Assembly: GCA_009705865.1 (NCBI GenBank)
Contig: WLSJ01000031.1
Location: forward strand, 1-14,651
DNA: 14,651 nt
Direction: 5' to 3'
Source: Actinomycetota bacterium
Lineage (GTDB): Bacteria; Actinomycetota; Acidimicrobiia; Acidimicrobiales; Ilumatobacteraceae
Below the pieces are notes generated by a model that was given only the letters and a program-made list of their open reading frames with translations, ran no database searches and had not been told where the DNA came from. Positions within the stretch are counted from its first letter, which is position 1; the number at the start of each line of letters is the position of its first letter. Both the position numbers and the translations under genes were made by a program. Shown here in pieces: positions 1 to 5,659 of this stretch.

Positions 1-1
1 A

Positions 2-478
2 GCGTCGTCCACTTCTTATGCGGTGGCTGTTACTCGCTCAAGTGCGACCACTACAGCGGCACCGACTACAGCGGCACCGACCACAGTCGCACCCACCACA
101 GTGGGGCCAACAACAGTCGCACCAACAACTATTGCTCCAGCATCACCGCCCTCCGGAAATACTCCAAATTCAGGATCAAGCAGTTCGTCGAGTAGTTCAT
201 CATCCTCGAGTGGTTCAGCTTCCACCTCCACTTCAAGTGGTGTGGTCACATCAAAAGTAGGCAAGAGTATTGCGTCATCAACATTGTTGAAGGCTGCTGC
301 TGTCACTGTTCCAAAGGGTGCCAAGACAACTGTGAGTTCGTCATCGTCCAAGAAAGTGTGCAAAGTTTCCGGGACCACTGTGAAAATGGTGGGCAAGGGA
401 ACTTGTTCTGTGACAATCACCGTGAAATCCAAGACTGGGAAGACCATGTCCACCAAGAAGGTGAAGATCACCGCCTAG
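2..478 (+). CDS. Secreted Thr/Ala/Pro- and Ser-rich protein, C-terminal part (5' end outside window)
   Basis: The frame is open from the window edge (it reads ASSTSYAVAV before the GTG at 23), so the gene begins upstream and only its last 158 or so codons are seen. In order the visible part holds a PTTV/APTT-type repeat, a run of about a dozen serines broken by G/A/T, and a tail of about 75 residues rich in Val, Thr, Ser and Lys. The tail carries KVCKVSGTTV followed by GKGTCSVTITV, a two-cysteine pattern like the short beta-sandwich (Ig-like) repeats at the C-termini of actinobacterial surface proteins. The two cysteines could form a disulfide. I infer an exported or wall-associated protein with a flexible linker, but no catalytic domain is visible and the function is unknown. 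It converges on the TetR gene, with only 7 bases between the two stop codons. Confidence 0.75.
   Translation, partial: ASSTSYAVAVTRSSATTTAAPTTAAPTTVAPTTVGPTTVAPTTIAPASPPSGNTPNSGSSSSSSSSSSSSGSASTSTSSGVVTSKVGKSIASSTLLKAAAVTVPKGAKTTVSSSSSKKVCKVSGTTVKMVGKGTCSVTITVKSKTGKTMSTKKVKITA
46..220 (+). repeat. Low-complexity coding repeats (APTTx pentamers, then poly-Ser)
   Basis: Positions of roughly 46-138 encode degenerate five-residue units of the form A-P-T-T-V/A/I, built on 15-base units such as ACCACAGTCGCACC. Positions of roughly 175-220 encode a serine run using mixed AGC/TCG/TCA/AGT codons. The mixed codons argue for selection on the protein linker rather than recent slippage. The complementary strand also stays open here because of the base composition. 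Confidence 0.7.
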
Positions 479-498
479 CGGTTAACTATTTGTTTTTT
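470..498 (+). terminator. Rho-independent terminator spanning the stop codon of the first gene
   Basis: The arms are ACCGC (470-474) and GCGGT (478-482) with the loop CTA. A T-rich stretch follows, including six consecutive T at 493-498. The TAG stop (476-478) lies in the loop and first base of the right arm. The T-tract overlaps the 3' end of the convergent TetR gene (its stop is at 486-488). Confidence 0.65.
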
Positions 499-1154
499 GA
501 AGACTTTGCAAGGGGCGCAAACTTTTCAGAACCACCTACTAGGTAAATGATTGCTGCAATCGCTGTGTCGCCCCAACCTTCTTCAAGTTCGGGAAGACGC
601 GAGAAATCAAGTAACACGTGGCCAAATAAAAGACCGTGAATCATGTACGTCACCGTATGTAGGTCAAATTGTGGCTTGATCCAACCGCGATCACGAAGAA
701 TTTCTAAAGTTTCGGTGAAATAGAGATGACCTTTTACCTGTGCAGCACGAACCGAATCGGCCAGCTTTTTATTGCTAGTTGCCGAAGAAAACACCCGAAT
801 GCGATTCCGGCGAAACTCGATGAATTCTTTAGTTGACGTGGCATGCATCAGTTCAGTCAATTTGCCGAAGAACTCTTTTTCCGACGTAGAGGTTTCGACT
901 AGGAGGCGAAACACTGCGTTGTCGTTATTCAGGCTTTCGGTCAACTCTTCCAGTTGCGCTGCGTATACAAGGCCAAATTTGCTTCCGAAATGGTGGTACA
1001 AGGAACTTCTGGCAGTTTTTGAGTTCTCGAGAACTACTTCAACGTCAAACTCATCGACGCCGTGTTTTGAAAGTTCTTTGCGAGCCTCAACCATCAGCCT
1101 GGCCATTGTTTCCACGCCATCGCTTCTTTTCGGCACATTCTTGACTACTGCCAT
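486..1154 (-). CDS. TetR/AcrR-family transcriptional regulator
   Basis: A 222-residue predicted one-component regulator with an N-terminal DNA-binding three-helix domain and a C-terminal ligand/dimer domain. The helix-turn-helix lies at about residues 36-60 and ends in SSLYHHFGSKFGLV, the classic TetR recognition-helix signature (LYhhFgsKegL). The C-terminal half (about 90-215) has no recognisable ligand signature. The ATG at 1154 is preceded by AAAGGGAAA, a plausible ribosome-binding site 5-10 bases upstream. It is divergent from the membrane protein at 1275 across 120 bases, so that gene or the regulator itself may be the target. The ligand is unknown. Family assignment is firm and the target is inference. 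Confidence 0.93.
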   Translation of the reverse strand: MAVVKNVPKRSDGVETMARLMVEARKELSKHGVDEFDVEVVLENSKTARSSLYHHFGSKFGLVYAAQLEELTESLNNDNAVFRLLVETSTSEKEFFGKLTELMHATSTKEFIEFRRNRIRVFSSATSNKKLADSVRAAQVKGHLYFTETLEILRDRGWIKPQFDLHTVTYMIHGLLFGHVLLDFSRLPELEEGWGDTAIAAIIYLVGGSEKFAPLAKSSKNK

Positions 1155-1237
1155 ACGTTTTCCCTTTCGTCATACGAATAGTAGCACCACAACTGAATAA
1201 CTCATCTAATTGGAAAAATGTCAATTTGCCCATTCAT

Positions 1238-1274
1238 CAGACCGTGGGCCGATATGGGTCTGTAATCTCTAGTC
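1238..1274 (+). promoter_or_regulatory. Candidate leaderless promoter with spaced inverted repeat
   Basis: A TANNNT -10-like hexamer, TAATCT (1263-1268), lies 6 bases before the ATG at 1275. No Shine-Dalgarno sequence is visible, which fits leaderless transcription. An inverted repeat, CAGACC (1238-1243) and GGTCTG (1257-1262), has centres 19 bases apart, about two helical turns, and its right arm abuts the -10. This could be an operator for the divergent TetR regulator. No good -35 is seen. Confidence 0.35.
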
Positions 1275-2060
1275 ATGTCTGACACACCCGATCCTTCAAT
1301 CGAAGAGACGGCTGCCGCGCCAGTTGCCGCGCCGGAAACAGCGGCCGAGAAGGCCGAACGTCGCCGTTGGTGGCAACTCATGCGTTTCATGAAGCGTGAG
1401 GGTGAAAAACGTGATCGCTCCATGATGTTCAATGCAGCAGTCACTGTGGGGACAACCGCATTGGTTGCTTTCACCGCAATGTACGCAACTCTTAGTACCA
1501 CCAATAAAAACCTGAATGAAACTCGACGTGGGGCACGAGTTGTTGCATTGGTAGAGGAATGGTCTGTCACCGTTGCTGACGCTTCGTCAGCGATTGAACT
1601 TCTTGGTCAACGTGCAAATGACTTGTGGGCATATGGCGCAGCTATTGAACAGCAAGGCGTGATTCTTGATGAAGCATTGCGAAATGAAGCGTCAAAGGAA
1701 ACGTCGTATTTGAAGGTGCGTCAGAACTTGGCGTTCTCAACAGCAAAAGCTGGTCTCGTGTCATCAGACGTTACGAACACCTGTCTTGACAAATTTGTCA
1801 CGATGCTTGATACGTGGCAAAACGCATTGAACTGGACGCGGTCATCTCTTCAAGTGGAAGAAAGCATTCAATCCGGAATTGAAGCGGTCACTATGCAACA
1901 AGACAATCGAGTTGCATTGTCAGATTCGCTCACCATTGTTCGAAGTTTGGCCCGAACAGAACTTGCAACTGCTGGTTCAGATGGTTCGTCAGTGAAATGC
2001 AATATTCCTGATGAAGACAAACTGTGGGCCAAGCTGATTCCGGCAGACCCAGCAGCGTAA
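1275..2060 (+). CDS. Uncharacterised single-pass membrane protein
   Basis: A 261-residue protein that I do not recognise. The first 25 residues are acidic and Ala/Pro-rich. A basic, tryptophan-containing stretch follows (about 29-48, with RRRWWQLMRFMKREGEKR), and then one hydrophobic segment at about 51-73. The remaining 190 residues look helical and soluble, with two cysteines (in NTCLD and VKCNI) that could pair if this part is outside the cell. The positive-inside rule puts the N-terminus in the cytoplasm and the long C-terminal domain outside. The ATG at 1275 has no visible ribosome-binding site. It is monocistronic and faces the sulfur operon tail to tail. Confidence 0.8.
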   Translation: MSDTPDPSIEETAAAPVAAPETAAEKAERRRWWQLMRFMKREGEKRDRSMMFNAAVTVGTTALVAFTAMYATLSTTNKNLNETRRGARVVALVEEWSVTVADASSAIELLGQRANDLWAYGAAIEQQGVILDEALRNEASKETSYLKVRQNLAFSTAKAGLVSSDVTNTCLDKFVTMLDTWQNALNWTRSSLQVEESIQSGIEAVTMQQDNRVALSDSLTIVRSLARTELATAGSDGSSVKCNIPDEDKLWAKLIPADPAA

Positions 2061-2073
2061 AGTCAACGCTGCT
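2051..2073 (+). terminator. Stem-loop between convergent genes
   Basis: A perfect 7-base inverted repeat, AGCAGCG (2051-2057) and CGCTGCT (2067-2073), with a 9-base loop that begins with the TAA stop of the membrane protein gene. The bases after it on the plus strand are AT-rich but have no long T-tract. It may terminate transcription from one or both sides. Confidence 0.5.
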
Positions 2074-2083
2074 TGATCATAAA

Positions 2084-2656
2084 TTAGAGTTCAAGAGTTT
2101 CAATACCGCGACAGAACAATTCCACTAATTGAATCAGGCTGTTGTTGATATCGAATAACTCTGGATGACCGTGGTCTTTTTCCAGAACACAAAAACCGTG
2201 TAGCGCACTGCGCAATGAACGAGCACAATGTGCTTTCTGTGATGCAGAAATCTTGTAGTCGTCTAATGCCGACGTCAGTACAGAAATCACGCGAGCAAGT
2301 GACTGTTCGACTTCTTGGTTTCCAACAGATGGCACACGATCTGTTGCGCTGTATAAACCAGGATGCTGCTGAACAAATGTGCGCCATGCATGCGCGATAG
2401 ATAAGACGGCGTCTTCTCGAGACCGTTGATCTATCGCTGCGGAAAGAGACACGACTAGTAGATCTCTGGCGCGCAACGACAACAGCATCCATAATTCTTC
2501 AATACCACTGACGTGGCGATACAACGCCGGCTGTTTTACGCCTGCATCAACTGCGATACGACTAAGGGTGACAGCGTCGATTCCTTCTTCATCTGCAATG
2601 GCAGCAGCCATATCAATGACGATTGCTCTATTCAGTCTGATCTTTTGAATTGTCAT
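2084..2656 (-). CDS. TetR-family regulator with WHG-type C-terminal domain, last gene of the sulfonate operon
   Basis: A 190-residue regulator. The helix-turn-helix is at about 29-50 (TLSRIAVDAGVKQPALYRHV), a strong TetR signature. The C-terminal domain has SALHGFCVLE at about 150-159, matching the WHG-type ligand domain found in many actinobacterial TetR proteins. Its ATG overlaps the stop codon of the amidotransferase gene by 4 bases (ATGA, 2653-2656), so it is the last cistron of the yeiH-ssuD-amidotransferase operon and is probably translated by coupling. I infer that it represses its own operon through the palindrome at 5501-5515. The effector might be a sulfonate, sulfite or a related metabolite. 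The family is certain; operator and ligand are inferred. Confidence 0.93.
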   Translation of the reverse strand: MTIQKIRLNRAIVIDMAAAIADEEGIDAVTLSRIAVDAGVKQPALYRHVSGIEELWMLLSLRARDLLVVSLSAAIDQRSREDAVLSIAHAWRTFVQQHPGLYSATDRVPSVGNQEVEQSLARVISVLTSALDDYKISASQKAHCARSLRSALHGFCVLEKDHGHPELFDINNSLIQLVELFCRGIETLEL

Positions 2657-3354
2657 GCGACCTGATGAAAAAATCGTGAAATCCAGCCAGCAATACGTTG
2701 CTGGTCAAGTGGTTCTGACAATGTGGCACGAGCCGTATTGACTTGGTCGTCTCCAAATAATGAACGTCGAGTAGACAACAAATTGTCTGCAAGGGCTGTA
2801 GAAAACTCTGGGTGAATTTGCAAGGTCCATGCTCGATCACCGATCAGCATTCCACCAACTGGGCAATACGACGAGGTTGCCATCAGGCGCGCACCTGAGG
2901 GCAGTGATTGCACTTGGTCTTGATGACTTGCAGCTAACACAATGTCGCGTGGTGAATCCATCCAGGGTTGTTGTTCGACGATTTCATAATGTTTTGCTCC
3001 GATACCCCAGCCGACGTCTGCTTTAGCAACTGTTGCACCTAATGCTTGCGCCATCAATTGATGACCAAAGCAAATGCCGACATAGGGAATTTCCTGTTTC
3101 ACCATGGCAAGCAACAATTGTTCAACATCGCGCAGCCACGCATGATTGTCATAGACGCTGAGTCTGCTGGGTGAGCAAATCCAACCCTCTTGTTCAGACA
3201 GTGATTGCGGCAATTGTCCTTCGTCGCATCGATACGTGGTGAGTTCAATATCAAGTGGTGCAAGAAGTTCTGCGTACAACTCTGGGTAATCGCCACCAAT
3301 GTGAAGACTGCCCTGATCAATATGCCCCACCAATAAAAGCCCAATTTTCTTCAT
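2653..3354 (-). CDS. Class I glutamine amidotransferase-like protein (peptidase C26-like)
   Basis: A 233-residue stand-alone GATase1 domain of the GMP-synthase-like group. The nucleophile elbow is GICFGHQLMAQALG with Cys95. The other triad members are His181 and Glu183 in IHPEF. SHQDQV at about 143-148 is the conserved strand of this subfamily, and the segment around residue 60 (CSPSRLSVYD) replaces the usual G-S-x-x-S-x-Y-D. Such proteins hydrolyse gamma-glutamyl amide bonds, or release ammonia from glutamine for a partner enzyme. No synthetase partner is seen here, so gamma-glutamyl hydrolysis is plausible. It is joined by ATGA overlaps to ssuD upstream and tetR downstream. The substrate is unknown; the link to sulfonates is from context only. 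Confidence 0.9.
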   Translation of the reverse strand: MKKIGLLLVGHIDQGSLHIGGDYPELYAELLAPLDIELTTYRCDEGQLPQSLSEQEGWICSPSRLSVYDNHAWLRDVEQLLLAMVKQEIPYVGICFGHQLMAQALGATVAKADVGWGIGAKHYEIVEQQPWMDSPRDIVLAASHQDQVQSLPSGARLMATSSYCPVGGMLIGDRAWTLQIHPEFSTALADNLLSTRRSLFGDDQVNTARATLSEPLDQQRIAGWISRFFHQVA

Positions 3355-4457
3355 CGGAATGAGAACACTTTCGTTGGCCCTGTTGCAAGTGGTGGCAATA
3401 ATCCCCGATCGCGCAATATAGGCATCACACCTTCTCCGAACCAGTACGCCTCTTCTAGATGCGGGTAGCCAGAGATAATAAATGCCTCGATTCCGAGATT
3501 GTGATATTCCTCAATTCGATCTGCCACTTCTTCGTAGCTTCCTACTAGTGCGGTACCAACACCTCCACGCACTAGCCCGATACCGGCCCAGACGTTCGGG
3601 TGAATTTCTAGTTTGGTGAGGTCGCCGCCATGTAAATCAAATTGTCGCCGTTGACCAACAGATTGTGTTTTCAAGAAATCTTCACGCGCTTGTGAAATTG
3701 CATCGGGTGCCATTGACTGAAGAATGCCATCAGCTACTGCCCACGCTTCGTCGCTTGTTGGCCGTGCAATGGTGTGAAAGCGAATGCCGAATCGCATACT
3801 GCGCCCTTGCGCGGCTGCAATTGACGCCACGCGTTCTTGGCGTTCCTTAATTGCATCTGGTGTTTCGCCCCATGAGAGATAGAGATCAACATTGTCGCCC
3901 GCGACTTTTTCCGCAGATGCCGAAGCGCCACCGAAATAGATGGGTGGAATTGGGTGTGGTACTTCACGTGTTGTGGCGTCTGTGACTTCAAAGAACTTTC
4001 CCTTGTATGTAAAGGGTTCACCAGACCATGCGCCACGCATCACTTCAATGAACTCACCAGTTCTTTCGTAACGAGTTTCTTTATCTTCGGTGATTCCGAA
4101 TCGAGCTAGTTCAGCTTGTTCGGCTCCGGTCACAATATTGACTAGGCAACGTCCATTCGACATGCGCTGAAATGTACTGGCCATTTGTGCGGCAAGGGTT
4201 GGAGTCAAAAGTGCAGGGCGGAATGCAACAAGGAATTTGATTCGCGAGGTCAGTGCAATCAGCGATGCTGTAGCAAGCCACGCATCTTCGCAGCCTGTTC
4301 CACATGGCGTCAGTAACGCCTCGAAGCCAAGGTCTTCACACGCGCGAGCAATCTGTGCAAGGTACGTGTGGCTTGGTGCGCGATTGACTGAACTATCGCC
4401 AGGCAATACGTCTCGTGAGTCGCCACCAGTAGGTAGAAACCAATTCATTTCAATCAT
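3351..4457 (-). CDS. ssuD: FMNH2-dependent alkanesulfonate monooxygenase
   Basis: A 368-residue member of the bacterial luciferase-like flavin monooxygenases. It uses FMNH2 and O2 to cleave the C-S bond of alkanesulfonates, giving an aldehyde and sulfite in the cytoplasm. It resembles E. coli SsuD, as I remember that sequence, along nearly its whole length: WFLPTGGD at the start, GTGCEDAWLATASLI, SNGRCLVNIVTG, PPIYFGGAS, DLYLSWGE, and SGYPHLEEAY. The residues known to matter in E. coli SsuD are present at the same numbers: Arg226, His228, Arg297 and Tyr331, with Cys56 matching Cys54. The ATG at 4457 is chosen because MIEMNWFLP aligns with the family start and AAGGA lies 6-7 bases upstream; the longer open frame is antisense-like junk over yeiH. 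No reductase (SsuE) gene is nearby. Confidence 0.96.
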   Translation of the reverse strand: MIEMNWFLPTGGDSRDVLPGDSSVNRAPSHTYLAQIARACEDLGFEALLTPCGTGCEDAWLATASLIALTSRIKFLVAFRPALLTPTLAAQMASTFQRMSNGRCLVNIVTGAEQAELARFGITEDKETRYERTGEFIEVMRGAWSGEPFTYKGKFFEVTDATTREVPHPIPPIYFGGASASAEKVAGDNVDLYLSWGETPDAIKERQERVASIAAAQGRSMRFGIRFHTIARPTSDEAWAVADGILQSMAPDAISQAREDFLKTQSVGQRRQFDLHGGDLTKLEIHPNVWAGIGLVRGGVGTALVGSYEEVADRIEEYHNLGIEAFIISGYPHLEEAYWFGEGVMPILRDRGLLPPLATGPTKVFSFR

Positions 4458-4461
4458 GGGG

Positions 4462-4468
4462 GTCCTTA
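4462..4468 (-). promoter_or_regulatory. Ribosome-binding site of ssuD overlapping the yeiH stop
   Basis: On the minus strand TAAGGAC contains both the TAA stop of the exporter gene (4466-4468) and the AAGGA Shine-Dalgarno of ssuD, 6-7 bases before its ATG. This favours coupled translation and fixes the ssuD start at 4457. Confidence 0.7.
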
Positions 4469-5500
4469 TAAGTGAAGTGGGATAAGTCGGATAGTGATAA
4501 CAGAAGTGACAAGTACAAGAATCCATGATGACAGCCCAAGAAGTATTGGGCGTGCACCTAGTCGCGCAAGTTTTTTGACGTTGACTCCAGCGCCAAGACC
4601 AACCAGCGCAAGGCCAAGACACATCTTTTCTATTTGCTTAATGTTTGATAATGCATCAAGCGAGATGGCGCCGGTTGTACGAATACTGACCGTTAGTAAA
4701 AACAGAATGATAAAGAGGGGCAGGGGAGATAGTCGTTGTGATCCGACATGCGGATGTTCGTGTGGTTCGGCGTGTTTCTGAGTGCGACTATGTCGATATC
4801 CGTATGTAGCCACTAGCGGTGCAAGAAGAACTACACGAGTGAGTTTGACAATTACAGCAGGCGCTAATGAATGAGAGGAATAAGTAGTACTTGTCGCAAT
4901 TACTTGAGCAACGTCATGGACAGATGATCCGGCCCACATTCCGAAGCGCACGTCTCCCATATTCATCAGATGCCCTAAGACCGGAAGGACAAAAATAGAG
5001 ATACTTCCAAACAATGTGACAAGCGCAATGGCATACGTTGCATCTTCTTCGTCACCATCGATTGCGCCGGTCATTGCACTAATGGCTGATACGCCACAAA
5101 TGGAATACCCCGTGGCAGTGAGCAACCCAAGACCTGGTGACACACCAAGAAGTCGCGCGATGTACTGCGTTCCAAAAAAAGTAATCAACACAACCGCGAT
5201 AACAGCGAGAAACCCACGACTTCCCAGATGGGCAACTTCGCTAAACGACAATTGAAAGCCGAGCAGAACAATGCCGGCGCGCAAGATGTATTTGCTTGCA
5301 AATTTCAAACCGCTATCGAATGAATGTGGAATGAGGCCGAGATTGCCAACGATCGCACCGAGAACTAAGGACACTGTGAGGGGGGACACGCTTGCCCAAT
5401 GAGTGCTGACGGCAAACCCGCAGGCGACTGCGATTCCAGCAAAGACCAGCCCTGGCACGATGCCGCCAAGGCGGTGCAGGGGTGAGACTTTCGAGGACAT
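4466..5500 (-). CDS. YeiH-family (UPF0324) putative sulfate/sulfite exporter
   Basis: A 344-residue polytopic membrane protein with about 9-10 hydrophobic segments. It shows the family landmarks: LGAIVGNLG (about 47-55), ILRAGIVLLGFQL (72-84), GYSICGVSAISAM (131-143) and WAGSSVHDVAQVIA (189-202). A His-rich cytoplasmic-type loop lies at about 237-251 (HSRTQKHAEPHEHPH). The family is annotated as putative sulfate exporters, and its genes are often tied to sulfur oxidation or organosulfur breakdown. Here it leads an operon with SsuD, so exporting excess sulfite or sulfate released from sulfonates is the simplest role. The ATG at 5500 is preferred over the longer frame because the promoter and palindrome lie directly upstream of it and the extra 36 residues are not family-like. 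Confidence 0.9.
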   Translation of the reverse strand: MSSKVSPLHRLGGIVPGLVFAGIAVACGFAVSTHWASVSPLTVSLVLGAIVGNLGLIPHSFDSGLKFASKYILRAGIVLLGFQLSFSEVAHLGSRGFLAVIAVVLITFFGTQYIARLLGVSPGLGLLTATGYSICGVSAISAMTGAIDGDEEDATYAIALVTLFGSISIFVLPVLGHLMNMGDVRFGMWAGSSVHDVAQVIATSTTYSSHSLAPAVIVKLTRVVLLAPLVATYGYRHSRTQKHAEPHEHPHVGSQRLSPLPLFIILFLLTVSIRTTGAISLDALSNIKQIEKMCLGLALVGLGAGVNVKKLARLGARPILLGLSSWILVLVTSVITIRLIPLHL

Positions 5501-5515
5501 GTTAGAGACTCTAAC
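5501..5515. promoter_or_regulatory. Perfect 15-base palindrome, candidate TetR operator
   Basis: GTTAGAGACTCTAAC has two perfect 7-base arms around a central A. It covers the -10 hexamer and the first transcribed position of the yeiH operon, so a bound dimer would block initiation. Its size and symmetry suit a TetR dimer, and the operon ends in a tetR gene. Confidence 0.6.
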
Positions 5516-5536
5516 AATTGAGATAGGCGTCCCCAA
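5501..5536 (-). promoter_or_regulatory. Promoter of the yeiH-ssuD operon, probably leaderless
   Basis: Read on the minus strand: -35 TTGGGG (5536-5531), a spacer of exactly 17 bases, -10 TAGAGT (5513-5508, matching TANNNT), then 7 bases to the ATG at 5500. This places the expected transcript start at the A of the ATG. No Shine-Dalgarno sequence is present. Confidence 0.6.
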
Positions 5537-5659
5537 CGGTTGGTGGGAAAGGGGTACACAGCCACGGAACCCAATAAATGGCTGAATCTGGGGGCTCTCC
5601 TTACCCAATCTTTACCGAGCGCCTCGTACGGTGAAAAGCGACAAGACGTCACCATCTCT
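5516..5659. other. Intergenic region between divergent sulfur and flavin operons
   Basis: Together with the 5501-5515 palindrome this makes 159 non-coding bases. The yeiH promoter side is readable. For the plus-strand reductase operon the only -10-like hexamer I see is TACGGT (5627-5632), about 28 bases before the ATG, with no convincing -35 and no strong Shine-Dalgarno. Nothing else is recognised. Confidence 0.5.
5533..5543. promoter_or_regulatory. Second palindrome in the divergent promoter region
   Basis: CCAAC-G-GTTGG, 11 bases, perfect. It overlaps the -35 of the yeiH promoter and lies 17 bases from the first palindrome. It differs in sequence from the first, so it may be a site for another factor or chance. 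Confidence 0.3.

Noticed and set aside
16..471. 151-codon minus-strand frame opposite the first gene
   Set aside because: Its long Val/Gly/Ala/Asp/Glu runs are the complement of the Thr/Pro/Ser repeats, and the plus strand has the Ig-like tail and a terminator at the right end.
2100..2492. 130-codon minus-strand frame within the WHG-type TetR gene
   Set aside because: It is in a different frame of the same strand, Arg/Ser/Cys-rich, with no motif; the TetR frame carries the full helix-turn-helix and WHG domain.
4458..4622. 55-residue N-terminal extension of SsuD
   Set aside because: It lies over the exporter gene, is Cys/Trp/Thr-rich with no family match, and the ATG at 4457 has a ribosome-binding site and the expected SsuD N-terminus.
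5501..5608. 36-residue extension of the YeiH-type exporter
   Set aside because: It would translate through the promoter and palindrome; the family start fits MSSKVSPLHRLGG at 5500.
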